Shown one piece after another: positions 25,270 through 35,514 of a stretch of DNA of 64,000 nt (its first letter is position 1; each line of letters begins with the position of its first letter). The notes under the pieces are model-generated. The model searched no databases, had not been told where the DNA came from, and saw only the letters and a program-made list of their open reading frames with translations. Source of the DNA: Symsagittifera roscoffensis (Eukaryota; Xenacoelomorpha; Acoela; Convolutidae); contig NC_087065.1 of the NCBI RefSeq assembly GCF_963678635.1, positions 61,840,754-61,904,753 on the forward strand, given 5' to 3'. A program made the translations under genes and the position numbers.

Positions 25270-26026
25270 CGGAATACATTGACTTGACAGTTGTTAAGTT
25301 GTTCAAATCGGTCAATATCGTATAGTCCCAGTGGAATTTCGTACCAGCCTTCAATTTTCACAACATGTTCTTGGGAGAGCTTGTAATTGTTAAGAAAGCT
25401 TGTTTGTTTCGATGTTGGTAGCTTTGACCAGCAGGATAAAGAGCAGTTGTGGTCTCTGAATATCGATCATGGTACGCGGCCACAAAGCAGTATAGAAAGC
25501 ACTTCTGATCGTTTCTCGTTTTAATGTTGGTGAAACTCTGTTTCACCGGTTTCAATGAATCGCAAAGGTCAATGTATGAGCCAGCACGGATCGGAGAAAA
25601 TGCTGCAAAACTTACAGCCAGCTTTTCGATGCGCTCCACAATCCAACCGCTACCTTGAGAAGCGAACGTGTTGATGGCATTGACCATCTGCTCAATCAAT
25701 TCCAAATATGTCCCTTTCTCGATTCCATTGAAGAAGACATTGATCATATTAGAATTCAGATATGACGTTGTCTTCTCGTGGCGTAATTCCACGTCACCAG
25801 TTTCGTTTGTATCGCTCGATAACTTTATCATATTCACGTCCTCATGCAGTTGAAATTTACAGGGTACTTCCTGCACTCTTTCGTCTATCAACGCATCAAT
25901 TTCCTCTTTGTTTTGCAGGATTACATTCATCAGATCCAATTCATCCTCCCTAACGCTCAACTCGTATCGTCTTAACTTTCCCCTAAACGCAGATTCAGTT
26001 GATGTTCCTACCTCAATTCCGGGAGT

Positions 26027-26329
26027 TCAAATGGGCAGTTGATGGTTTTTCGACATATGTTGCCGGAACTTCTCAACCGAGAGGAAGATTGTATGACAGT
26101 AGATACAAAGACTATCAGTTGACACGTTGTGAGCTAGCTCGACATGCTCCCTAGCTTCCGCCAGCGAACTGAAGGATTCTCGACATTCGTCACATTTAGT
26201 TGGTGGTGGTGGGGCTGCGAATATCTTATGGATATTTTGTTCATGTCGTCTCAAGTTCATTGGTTAACTAAAGTCTTTCGAGCAGGTGGAACAAATGACT
26301 GGTGTCTGTTTTCCACTTGAGTTAGGCAT
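26027..26329 (-). pseudogene. C2H2 zinc-finger N-terminal part of PolB region
   Basis: From the ATG at 26329 the frame encodes a finger beginning CSTC and ending HEQNIH, then a finger beginning CDEC and ending HVELAH, then one beginning CIYC and ending HMSKNH. A TAA stop falls inside the first finger, just before its Leu/His half, and a TGA ends the frame at 26027. The frame continues toward the polymerase ORF, so this is probably the N-terminus of PolB rather than a separate gene, but an independent small DNA-binding protein cannot be excluded. Confidence 0.7.
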
Positions 26330-27837
26330 TGTTGGTTCGAGATTGAGAGTTCAGAAAAGAAGAATTATTTTCAAGAAATTTTTGACAAAGCTGATTTTGA
26401 CAAAGCAAAAGCGAGAAGTGAAAAGTTTTTCAAAAACCAAATTTGGATCAAGACCGTATTAAACTCATTCACGTGGGTGAAGCATAAAATCAACAGTGGC
26501 TTTGAAGTGGTTGTAGTTTTGGGGCTTTATATGGTTTTTGTGAAATGACTGTCAATTCGGTTTTGGGTAAATGACTCAACTGTATTAAATCGTATAAATA
26601 CTTGTGGTTAGAGTAGCTGAAAATTCCATGAAGGTATCAATCCGGGAATGTTGTTTCTTTTACCTAAAGAGTGTGAATGATAACACCACTGCTATTATCA
26701 ACTTCCCTGTTTAGTCAACTTGACTAAATATTGAAAATATAATCAAACTATTTTGCCAAGTTTTTTGTTTCAACCAAAATGGTAACCCACCAATCAAGTC
26801 AAGCAAGGAAGACCCATGAATCAAGTCAAGTCAAACATACCTGACAAAAATGATAAATGGTAGTTGAGAATTTGGTTCATTTCTCAAATAAATTAGTATT
26901 CTATGACAAATTTCACATATAGTTCATCAAAAGATTGATGCAGGACCGTTTGGTGCAGTAGGCAATAACTACCCGGCTATTCATTAGGAACCTCTGAAAC
27001 GCTTGCCCCACTGTAATGTCGGGTGAAAATTTTGAGATGTTTCGTTTTTAGTACATATTCCTGTCGTGAAAAAAAAACAAAAATTACAAAAAATTTTTTT
27101 TTCTCCAAATACAGTGAAACCTGGTCCAATCAATTTGTCGTGATTTATTGGACAGGGTTGTAACCCATGTTGAAAAATCGAGAAAAAACATAATATGAAT
27201 ATTAATAAACGTGAAATCTGTTACAGAGATGAGATTTTATTAAATATAATGCTTTATACTGGCTCATACACTCTCTAAAGTCTACTCCTAAGAGTCCTGG
27301 CTAACCCAACCAGGCTGTAGACATATTAGAGAGAGAAAAAAAACACAAATAGAGAGTGTAAACAGCCAAAAGTAACAATGGTTGATTAACCGGCAGAATT
27401 GCTGGACCCATCTATAAATAGCTTTCTTTTGAAAAAGCTATATCCAAAAAGGGATATTAATGGGTTTATGGATTGTCAGTTCTCTCTCTCTCTCTCTCTC
27501 TCTCTTTATATTTTTCTGTGTTGATATTTAAATTTTGACAACTTTTATGAAAAAACATAGCAAAAAACATTTTTATCTTTTTTGTTTTAACATCATTAGA
27601 TAAAATCTTAGGAAGAGTATTTATTTTATCTTTTATGATTTTTTGAAATGACCATTAAAGAAAACTGATATAAGTAAGTTGGATTTGACGAGAAGTTTAT
27701 CAAAAATTATACTTTTAGACTTTTATGCCGACTTTTTAAAATTATTTCGATTTTTTCTTCTATTAATTTTTTCTTTTGTTTTTATTTCCTTTTTATTGCT
27801 TGAAAAGAACAAAAGAAACTTTAATTCATCGTTGAGG
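26330..27837. other. long non-coding stretch inside the Polinton
   Basis: About 1.5 kb without coding signal between the polymerase and the next gene. It contains a TA-flanked CAGTGAAACCTGG near 27110 that resembles a pogo/Tc1-type MITE end, but no partner end was found, and a (CT)n tract at 27480-27505. It may hold promoters or an inserted non-autonomous element. Confidence 0.4.
27480..27505 (+). repeat. (CT)n microsatellite
   Basis: Thirteen consecutive TC dinucleotides in the non-coding part of the Polinton. Confidence 0.98.
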
Positions 27838-28560
27838 TCAGTTATCCAATAAGAATTTGTACACATTAGTTGATAATTTTTTCAAAAAAAATTTTAGAAC
27901 AACACAAAAACTCAGCAAGATTGAAAATGTTATAAAGTTTTCAGAACTGTTTAAACTGTATCTTCTTTTCTTCGGTGCGTAGCAAGCACTGAGAGGCGGA
28001 GTTTCAGGAGTAGCCAGGTCCACCACTGGGGTTATGGAATTCTGTGTTCCACTGCTTAGTTCTGAACCCAAAATAGAGGAGATTGGAGTAACTTGATCTA
28101 GAACAGTAGAATCGGGAGAAGAGATGGTTGTTTGAATGTCCCAGTAGCCCTGGCGGTCAGCAAAATCGCGAAATAATCCCTCTTGGTTCTCTTAAAGGGG
28201 TATGGAGTCACAATCATACCGAACAAATATTTTTTTTGTTGATTCTTTGAGGTATCCCGCGTCGTTTATTTCAGTCTTTTCGAGAGCCGGGTAGGATTGA
28301 TGGATTGTAGGGCTTTCATACATCCGCTTACGCTCCTGGCGAAGACGGTCAATGTGATCGAGCACATAGTTGGGCAGCATTATATGACTCTTCGTTGACC
28401 ACTCTTGCCATTGTTGATTGGCGGCGAGCTCGTTGAATGGAGAGGATGCTAGCCTCTCTCTATGCTGCTGCACAATGGCAACTGATTCTCTCGTATAAGT
28501 TTGGTAGATTATTGTTCTCTCATAATCTGAGATGGAAATGATTTGTAGAGGAACAGTCAT
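27838..28560 (-). pseudogene. unknown Polinton protein with one in-frame stop
   Basis: The frame opens at the ATG at 28560, stops at a single TAA (28194-28192) and then continues open in the same frame to 27838. The first part (122 residues) is charged and helical-looking, with LDHIDRLRQERKR. After the stop come Ser/Thr/Pro-rich low-complexity sequence, a basic KKRRY and a hydrophobic stretch. I do not recognise the family. Keeping one frame on both sides of the stop suggests one gene of about 240 codons with a nonsense mutation. The hydrophobic tail may be intron read as protein. Confidence 0.5.
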
Positions 28561-28954
28561 TTTAAGTTTAGAATTATTTTGACAAAATTGGTTTCATTCT
28601 CTCTGGAAAGCAAAAGCTAGTGTAATGTGTGGGTGAGAAAGGTGCGGCTGCATGTTTGGCTGGCAATCAGATTAAAACTTATGAAAAGTACAATTCTAAC
28701 CCGGTCGGAATAAGTATACTTCAAAGAAAAACCTTAATCCTGTTTTAATTGCCTCCTAGACATTATGGCATGCAGCTGACCACATCAAAGGATTTACACG
28801 TGTACCGACGGGAAGTTATATCCTGATTTACGAGCTACTTAAGGAGTGCCAGACAATAATGACAGGTGTAATAAAAGTTTATATGCCTCATAAATTTCTA
28901 ATCACTAAAATTAATTGGTTGTTCCCTCTCGGAGCTTAGGTTTACCACAGAAAT

Positions 28955-29476
28955 TTGTTTATCTTTTATCCAATTCATTATTCATTTCTCTCTACCATAA
29001 AACAGTTGAGCCAACAAGTCACTACAGTTACCACCAACACTATGTACTCGTCGCTAGAAAATGATACAGACTTTTACGACGATTTTCAAGATATATTTTT
29101 GGGAGAAAAACGCATTGTACGAGTTGGAACGAAAACTTTTGACAAAACGGGTACATATATCACAGTTAAATTGTATAAAAAGAATGAAGATGGTGTGTTT
29201 AAGTGTTATCAAGCAGTGACCTTGACGACAAGAGAATTTGATTGTTTGGCAGATAATCATTCAAAGATTAAAAAGATGGTTAAAAAACAAACTGGTGAAA
29301 AGACTTCATCTTCTTCCTCCACCTCCTCCTCATCCTCAGCTGTAAATGATGAACATCCTAAAAGACGATACACGTGAAAACGATCAGTCCGTCCCGAAAA
29401 AGAATGCGCTGAAAGTGGTGATGAAAACGAGGCGGATGATGAAAACTCGAATCATAAAAAGTGTAGAGTTGCCTGA
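28955..29476 (+). pseudogene. PC4-like single-strand DNA-binding protein candidate
   Basis: The likely start is the ATG at 29042. After an acidic leader rich in Asp comes a segment of about 60 residues (GTKTFDKTGTYITVKLY..., then ...VTLTTREFDCL..., then KIKKMVKK) whose strand-strand-strand-helix pattern resembles the PC4/p15 coactivator fold that binds single-stranded DNA. A Ser run and basic residues follow. A TGA at 29375-29377 ends the ORF, but the same frame stays open and plausible (acidic, ending KKCRVA) to 29476, so one nonsense mutation is likely. A PC4-like protein would suit strand-displacement replication. The assignment rests on pattern only. Confidence 0.5.
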
Positions 29477-29518
29477 AACAGAAAAAAAACGACTGAATAA
29501 TTTGATTTAACCAGCAGA

Positions 29519-30142
29519 ATGGTTGAAGCAATGTATGAGCATCCGCCTGAATTTTTTAAAAAATTTCGAAAGAGTTTTAAATTTTTTTTTCTGAACACTG
29601 AACCCGACACCTCACAACTCCCTTTAAACACATATTTTGCATTTGCAACCCATTCAATTCACAACGAGTATTGCGCCCAATTGCTCGACGATGCCCCTCC
29701 CCACATCCATGTTCTCATCGAAGTAACAAAAGATTGTGTCGACGTAGTGAACAAGATGACTTCAACCAGTTTCGTTGTACCTTGTGTACTCTCATCTTTC
29801 AAACATTTAATATTGGGTTGCAGTAAATTTCACCTATTGGGACCCCTGATGGAAAAATTAAAAATTGCTGTCAACTACAACAATTCTATTAACAACTCAA
29901 CAGACATTGGTGGTGCTTCTCTACGAAGAAGATTGCCACAAGTTTGCTTTGCGTCACAAACTCGATCCATTCAAACTCAAATTGATTTAATCACTAATGT
30001 AACAATTGAACGCTTCATTAATATTTTGAATGGTGATAATGCTGCCGAGTTTTCTAAAATTATTGATATTATTTTGAGTGGGTATGGTCGTTTAGAGATT
30101 GATTCAAATACTCAAATAATTCATAATGGAAAAGAAATTTAA
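29519..30142 (+). CDS. unknown Polinton protein with an HIH motif
   Basis: A continuous 207-codon frame follows the PC4-like gene by about 40 bases and ends before an AATAAA near 30225. The N-terminal third is basic and aromatic (FKKFRKSFKFFF). Around residue 62 lies PPHIHVLIEV, a His-hydrophobic-His inside a beta-strand-like segment. The remainder is mixed alpha/beta with no motif I know. HUH endonucleases have such a His pair but also need a Tyr motif that I cannot place, so a Rep-like function is only a suggestion. It is one of the few uninterrupted frames in the element. Confidence 0.6.
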   Translation: MVEAMYEHPPEFFKKFRKSFKFFFLNTEPDTSQLPLNTYFAFATHSIHNEYCAQLLDDAPPHIHVLIEVTKDCVDVVNKMTSTSFVVPCVLSSFKHLILGCSKFHLLGPLMEKLKIAVNYNNSINNSTDIGGASLRRRLPQVCFASQTRSIQTQIDLITNVTIERFINILNGDNAAEFSKIIDIILSGYGRLEIDSNTQIIHNGKEI

Positions 30143-30269
30143 TGTCTGAAAACGATTTTTAGTGCCTGTGATAACGCCAGAGGCAAGTGTTCTAGCAACC
30201 ATAAAAAATGTTTTTTTTTTTAAAAAAATAAATTATAAATCATTGAAGAAATGCATCAGTATCACAAAG

Positions 30270-30707
30270 TTATAACATCATATGTTTAGCAAAACGCATC
30301 ATGTCATGGTCGTTAACCTTGAAACCTATAGGAAATTTAGATGAAATTATAACATGAGCAACACAATTACAATAAAGTCCGCACAAGACCGAGTTAGCTG
30401 ATTGGATTGGCTTATTCATCAGTATTTGGTTTCCCTCATGGATATAACGTCTCATATTTTTGTGTACATGTGGATAGTTGTGTAGGCTTCGTCCAAGAGG
30501 ATCTGCAAAAAAGATTTGACCACCAGCTTGAGCAAACAGTAACCAATGAGTTTCTTGCTGGTCTGAGTTTGATGCGTTCACTATCATGAAAGTATTGTCG
30601 CGTTTCAATATTGTATTAAATGCTAAGTTAGCGGAAAAAATTTCGCGAAATCGATGTTTCAAATGCTTGCATCGGTTAATAAGCTCAGTAATCTGTAAAT
30701 TGTCCAT
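30270..30707 (-). CDS. adenovirus-type cysteine protease (PRO)
   Basis: This 145-residue protein matches the C5 (adenain-like) protease of Polintons, thought to process capsid proteins. The catalytic set is in order: His54 in ETHW, Asp69 in FFADPLG, Gln102 and Cys109 in SVLCGLYC. The spacing fits the family, though the protein is shorter than adenain. It starts 13 bases after the stop of the major capsid gene on the same strand. No stop or frameshift is seen, so this is one of the few intact genes here. Confidence 0.9.
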   Translation of the reverse strand: MDNLQITELINRCKHLKHRFREIFSANLAFNTILKRDNTFMIVNASNSDQQETHWLLFAQAGGQIFFADPLGRSLHNYPHVHKNMRRYIHEGNQILMNKPIQSANSVLCGLYCNCVAHVIISSKFPIGFKVNDHDMMRFAKHMML

Positions 30708-30720
30708 TTTTTACACCGAG

Positions 30721-32004
30721 TCAATTCATTACAGTGTTTTTAGCTAATTTTCCATCGAAACGCACGTAAACTGTTGATGCACGCTCTCCCATGAAAAGTA
30801 ACTCTACATTTTCCCCCAGTGGTGCATCAAACTTCAGTTCTACTGAAATGGTGCAATTGGTCAATTCAGGATGAAAAAAGTCATGTGAAGCCTCTTGAGT
30901 AGATGTGAGATCAAATGCCATAATATAATGATTGTGATAATTAGCCAAACTGATTCCCTGACTATTGTTAAAAATAAACTCTAGAGCTTCCAATGTGTTA
31001 TAGTATATTGTTTTGTTCAGTCGTTGACACAGGAGTTCTGCAATGGGTAGAACGTTTCGGTAAACCATGATTTCATTCAGCTGAAATTTTTGATAATGAA
31101 ACCGTTTTGTTCGGTTAGTTCCCAGGTTTGCTGTATTCGAGCTCATTGCTAAAATCATTCGACGAACTGGCTCTTTGGCAGAAACGTCTTCTTGTCGCCA
31201 GCTTTGCACAACAGTTGTGGCCAAAATAGTTCTTGGTAAAACTTCAATATAATTGTATATTGCGGGTGTTTTCAACAGAGTTTTTTTCTATCGACGATAG
31301 CACAAAATCGGTTACTTTCATTTTGCGCACATATAGGTTAGCCTCAGTGATTTCAACACGGAAATGTTTATCTCTATGCTCATACATGATAACAAAGTCA
31401 TTAGGAGATCGTCTCAGAGAAAGTCTTATTGTAACACCGCTTATAAGATGTTTGTCACATGATAAAAAATCACAAGCAGTTTTACCAAATAAAAGGAATT
31501 CGGTTGATGCAGCTACGATTCGCTTACGTTCAGCGACATCTTCAGCTCGCCCATTAGCACCATCATACCTGATGGATTATCTTCATAATAATAACCTTGA
31601 CAAGCGAGCCATGTTTTCTTTGCATCATTACCATGTGAAAATTCGGTCTCAATGAAACTCTTATGGGCAAAATTGGCATGGGCTGTTGAAATTTTTTCTC
31701 CATTCAAGGACATTGTGCATTCGGAAAATAAAGATGAAAGTGGATTGATAACCAAATATGGGGTCTCTCGTTGTGCTGCCTCTGTAGCATGAGTTCGCAG
31801 TACATTACCATTATTTTGAACAACGCGTGCTACAATCTCCAAGCGAGTTCGTTGAATATCGATAAATTTGTTTCTATCTCCTAGGATCATAGGACCATCA
31901 GGTGATTAAGATGGACCATTTTTTTGAGTGAATGCATTTTCAAGTGTAACGAGTAGAGGAAGCTTTTCAAATAAATCTAATGAGCTGTGAGTTGCTTCAG
32001 TTGG
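30721..32004 (-). pseudogene. double jelly-roll major capsid protein (MCP), frameshifted
   Basis: The three pieces in order are a conserved N-terminal SLDLFEK-type leader and first strands (32004-31513), a middle segment with ...GVTIRLSLRRSPNDF... and ...ANLYVRKMKV... (about 31512-31280), and the C-terminal jelly roll with ...ISLANYHNHYIMAFDLT... and ...ELKFDAPLGENVELL... (31275-30721). This order and these phrases are those of Polinton capsid proteins. Damage: a TAA near 31905, frame changes near 31510 and 31280, and no start codon because the frame opens after a TAG at 32007. It should be the main shell protein if the element ever formed virions. Confidence 0.85.
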
Positions 32005-32018
32005 CTATAAATTAGAAA

Positions 32019-32850
32019 TCATTTCGTACTTTGGTGAAAAAGTTGAAGCAACTTCTCAGTGGAGTTCGTTTCTTTNNNNNNNNNNNNNNNNNNNNNNNNN
32101 NNNNNNNNNNNNNNNNNNNNNNNNNNNNNNNNNNNNNNNNNNNNNNNNNNNNNNNNNNNNNNNNNNNNNNNNNNNNNNNNNNNNNNNNNNNNNNNNNNNN
32201 NNNNNNNNNNNNNNNNNNNNNNNNNNNNNNNNNNNNNNNNNNNNNNNNNNNNNNNNNNNNNNNNNNNNNNNNNNNTGTCACCCACAATCTGATAATGGAT
32301 TATATCCAAGTAGATAAAAATCATTTGGGTTCCAGCAGAAATATCAACAGGGTAGTCGGAAATGAGGTTTTGCGATGTGAGAAGGCTATGGATATGACTG
32401 GATTCTTTATAGCCGATATGGTAGCCCGTTCCATTTCTTATACCTTTGAAACCTAAATTACTAGGAATTTGTGGGCTCTCAAACGTAATGCCTTCCCAAT
32501 AATGCATCCAAATTGAAAGATGTATGGTAATGGGGTCGATGCTATAACTGAAATTATCAAGATCAACCTTCCGATTGATTTCGTTGAATAATTTCTCGAT
32601 TTTGCCATATTCACCCTTTTGTTATTTCATTTATCTCTCTATGATATGGTCTAGATATTCTATCTTTTACCACTTTAAGATCCAACTCTCTTCCTGACAA
32701 TGCAACTCTCCATTCGCCTTGCAGATCGATATCTTCACTCAGCAGAATTTTAAAACTCACTAGTGAGTTGTCAATGAAGATATTCATTCAGGCTGATGAC
32801 ACCAATGTAATACTAAAGGAATCTTTGTTTCCTCCAAAGTTGCTAGACAT
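32019..32850 (-). pseudogene. penton-like minor capsid protein, interrupted and gapped
   Basis: The frame starts at ATG 32850, three bases after the integrase stop. The N-terminal part shows the family signature: a polar leader, then MNIFIDNSLVSF and IDLQGEWRVALSG. The C-terminal part shows GTGYHIGYKE and a final strand ending IFIYLDIIHYQIVGD. These fit the single jelly-roll minor capsid of Polintons. Lesions are a TGA just before MNIF, a frameshift near 32620 and the 200-N gap, which hides the C-terminus. Its place between integrase and MCP supports the call. Confidence 0.8.
32076..32275. other. assembly gap (200 N) inside the Polinton
   Basis: Exactly 200 N, a placeholder of unknown real length, cutting the 3' part of the minor capsid gene. 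Confidence 1.
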
Positions 32851-32853
32851 TGT

Positions 32854-33810
32854 TTAGCTTGACCCTTCCTTTTCCAAAACTCTGTTTAGTTCGGGCTCAT
32901 AAAATTTACCCTCTATTGGTTCTCTATCAGCGTCGATAAGATTATAAGTCGGTGGGTTCCTTGTTGGTATGTCAAATATTTCAAAAACTTCGTCACTGAA
33001 GGATTGTTTATAACCTTTTCGAAAAGAGATGTCAATTTTTGCTATTCTCTCAAAATTGCCAACGTAGAGTTTTGGTCGGCAAACTAGTTTCCATGATTGT
33101 TCCGCTCTTAATGAAATTAGACGTGGAACATCCTTTTTTGTCACTTTATTGGGGGCTAATTTGATGACGCGGTTTGTTCTCGAATTTATTGTGTTGACGA
33201 AGTCTTGACGCTTATCGATGTAAGAGTAGTTCCATTTGTCCTCCAAATGCTTATAAATCAAACCTTTTGGTGATCAAATGTTCCTCTCGACGGAAGCGGA
33301 CTTCTTTTCACTCTCTGTTGTGTATGCTTTGATGCCCTTTTTCTCACATAAAGTTTTGGATGACCCCTTGAACTCTGTGCCTTTATCTACCCAGACTTTT
33401 TTCGGTTTCTCTGTCTTTATCATTTGATTGAACGCTTCTGCAGTTGTTGTCGCATACTTTGATTTCAGTGACTGCACGCGAAGATAGCAGGACATGAAAT
33501 CTACTGCAACTAAAAGATATTTGATATCTTTGTTGTATTTTGCTAGTTTATCAACATATGCCAAATCAATTGACCATATTTCGTTTATGTCATAAACTAT
33601 CACTTTAAGCCGAGGTATTTTGCGGCGAACTGTTCGGTATTTTGTATAAGCTGGTTCTGTATGTAAAAAAATGTTTCACTTTTCGTCTTGGTATGGCCAT
33701 TGTAGCCTTCAAAGTTTTAAGACTGCCGAACATTGCTGGTTTTTTATCTGTGTAACTCTTTTTCAAAAGTTTTTCCTCAGTTGGTGTACGTTTCCCATCT
33801 ATTACTTTTC
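32854..33810 (-). pseudogene. retroviral-type integrase (INT), frameshifted
   Basis: Inserts the element by the DDE mechanism, giving the 6-bp duplication seen here. The N-terminal segment (TEEKLLKKSYTDKKPA, about 33795) leads to the core: Asp in WSIDLAYVD, Asp in VDKGTEF, and Glu in SASVERN. The piece from 33261 continues with WNYSYID and an SH3-like C-terminal half ending before 32854. Breaks are a frameshift near 33610-33690 and another at 33274-33261. The 5' end overlaps the 3' end of the upstream gene in another frame, and the stop is three bases before the minor capsid ATG. Confidence 0.88.
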
Positions 33811-34685
33811 GTCTCCGTCTTTTCTGACGTTGAAGAATCTGAATCGTTATAGGGCGTACCGTACGATTCAGTGTCGTCTTCGTCTTTCTCTCTTTCTTTG
33901 ACTCTTTCCGTGGTGGCTTTCTTTCTTTTTTTGAGTCTTTTGGTTTGTTTTGAACTTGATGATGGCTTACTACTGTCGGGATTTTTTGTTTTGCCCGAAT
34001 TTGACGGAGATTTGGTTGGACTTTTGGTTCTTCGTTGAGCCTGTTCTTTAATCCCTGACTGAACCGCGTGTTTGGCATACTTGTTAATAATAGACTCTTC
34101 GGTAAGTTCGAGAGCGGATAAAATCATTATGTAAGCAGGGTTGTGTAGTATTTTAGTTTGCTGTTGTATATCGTACAAAAACGATGCTGCTTTGAGACCG
34201 GTTGGTACATTGTCAACATAAAATGTTTCATCCATGGCGTTTACTGAGACTCGAGTTGAGCTTTTGATAACCTCCAGGATATTTTTAGCTCTCGTGAATT
34301 TTTTATCCTCCATTATTTGCAATTGTAATAGAATGCGTTCATAGTTTATTTTATTTTGCTTTTGCTCCTTCTCATCCACAATCCGCTTCTCCTCTTCCTC
34401 CCCACCTTCCAGATATTGATTAGACTCATCATCTGTAAGAAGTCCTGTTGATTGTTCCCCAGGGTCAACAAGAGGCGTTGAGGGAGGTGTTGGTAGAAGG
34501 GGTAGTGGAAGAGTTTCAGTCGATACTGAGTTTTGTTTCGGGGGTATTAGAGGTCTCATGCGGTTCAAGTGAGATAACTGGGGCTTTTTGTGTTTAATTG
34601 AACTGTTAAGTAGCACTTGTGATGCACGCGGCTGCTCACGGATATATGTATGTTTTGGAATTAAAACAAACTCTTCTGCTGCCAT
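33777..34685 (-). CDS. conserved Polinton protein of unknown function (302 aa)
   Basis: The start resembles a leader found in many Polinton proteins: a hydrophobic LIPKHTYIREQPRASQVLL. A Pro/Thr-rich linker, an acidic stretch, a central helical domain (about residues 110-205, with TRAKNILEVIKSS and ASFLYDIQQQ) and a long Lys/Ser-rich tail follow. The tail suggests nucleic-acid binding. I recognise it as a recurring Polinton ORF but cannot attach a letter name with certainty. The ATG is three bases after the stop of the preceding gene and the 3' end overlaps the integrase frame. No interruption is seen. Confidence 0.65.
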   Translation of the reverse strand: MAAEEFVLIPKHTYIREQPRASQVLLNSSIKHKKPQLSHLNRMRPLIPPKQNSVSTETLPLPLLPTPPSTPLVDPGEQSTGLLTDDESNQYLEGGEEEEKRIVDEKEQKQNKINYERILLQLQIMEDKKFTRAKNILEVIKSSTRVSVNAMDETFYVDNVPTGLKAASFLYDIQQQTKILHNPAYIMILSALELTEESIINKYAKHAVQSGIKEQAQRRTKSPTKSPSNSGKTKNPDSSKPSSSSKQTKRLKKRKKATTERVKEREKDEDDTESYGTPYNDSDSSTSEKTETKSNRWETYTN

Positions 34686-34688
34686 ATT

Positions 34689-34997
34689 TTATGCTGATGG
34701 TAAGTATCTGTGGCAGAAGTAAAGTATCAGTCTGATCAAGTTGAAACCTTGTTTCGTTAGAATAATTGCTCGTTTTCGTTCAAGTTTTTTTTTTGTGCTG
34801 ATTAAAAGTTTGTATGCCACTTCGAAATTTTCAATGTTTGGAATATTAACAGATACATTGCCATTGACTACATTGAGCAAACATTCACATATAACTGAAA
34901 TAACTTGAGGATTTGTTCTTTTTCTAATGAAGCTTCGGAGCTGGCTGGGATTCAATTGTACCATGTGCTGCAGAAAAGATAATTTTTTCGCGTTCGT
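34689..34997 (-). pseudogene. small conserved Polinton protein, start codon lost
   Basis: A frame of about 91-102 codons with a leading helix (NPSQLRSFIRKRTNP), a CECLLNVVNGN segment and a basic C-terminal half ending in a hydrophobic run. Small proteins of this kind recur between ATPase and structural genes in Polintons; the function is unknown. The tandem copy (35698) starts with ATG, whereas here the same codon is ACG (34997-34995), so translation would need the internal ATG at 34964. It overlaps the ATPase 3' end in a different frame. Confidence 0.55.
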
Positions 34998-35514
34998 TTG
35001 TGAGAGGTTTAACCTCTGCCTGGTTTATTGGTAAGTAAAAAACTGAGGGACCAGGTGGTGCTATGTTTGAACAATATCTCAAACAATCGGATGTACGCGG
35101 ATCCAAGTCGATTAAAAGATGACCGTATGTGTCTTTTGTAGCGAACTGATAACAGTTTCTCAAAAATTTAGTGTTGTTCAATTGTCTTCCAAGATGATCA
35201 AGTTGCTGAATATCACGAGGTGATTTGAACAGAATGATGTGTGATGTGTTTAAATCAATTGTTCAAGACCATCTGCTTGTTGGAACAAATTATGTTTAAC
35301 ATATTTTGCATCTAGTCCTTGGTGTCTTCATGCTGTTGCAAGTTTGACAAAGCATTTATCGTTATAGAATTCTTCGCATGAATCATCAAAAACTAGAAGA
35401 ATGTTTTCAAGGTTTCGCAAACTGTCAAAGCCATTGAATTTTATGAAAATTAGATCAATGCTGTGGGTATTGGATTTTTCACTATAAAGAGGCAGAATCT
35501 TTTTGTAAAAGTAT
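34814..35514 (-). repeat. tandem duplication inside Polinton, copy 1
   Basis: A 701-bp unit repeated immediately at 35515-36215, with only a handful of substitutions between copies. It covers most of the ATPase 3' half and the 5' half of the small downstream gene. The unit joins at a GTAT(AT)G microhomology. Confidence 0.95.

Larger units (their letters stand above)
21567..26329 (-). pseudogene. PolB: protein-primed DNA polymerase B (PolB), interrupted
   Basis: Replicates the element from its TIRs. Reading leftward from 26329: C2H2 zinc fingers to about 26027; a conserved N-terminal region (25960-25273); then after an intron an exonuclease domain with YFDLES, an endonuclease VII-like Cys/His insert (CWIC...DHCH...NECN) and a second exonuclease motif (NLSNYD). 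The polymerase domain follows with motif A (DANNLYG), motif B (NSAFGKTME) and motif C (YSDTDS). The last exon ends with the family's C-terminal block, then an acidic tail and a basic KKRRKLD. Two GT-AG introns restore the frame (98 and 511 bp). Other breaks are lesions: in-frame stops in finger 1 and near 26027, a frameshift near 25430, several near 24260-24060 and one near 23215. The symbol PolB is the family name. Confidence 0.9.

Noticed and set aside
27110-27180. Possible pogo-type MITE starting CAGTGAAACCTGG
   Set aside because: No matching inverted end and no second TA-flanked terminus were found nearby.
33274-33810. Reading the integrase here as part of an LTR retrotransposon
   Set aside because: It lies inside TIRs with capsid, ATPase and protein-primed polymerase genes, has no LTRs or reverse transcriptase, and its stop adjoins the minor capsid start.
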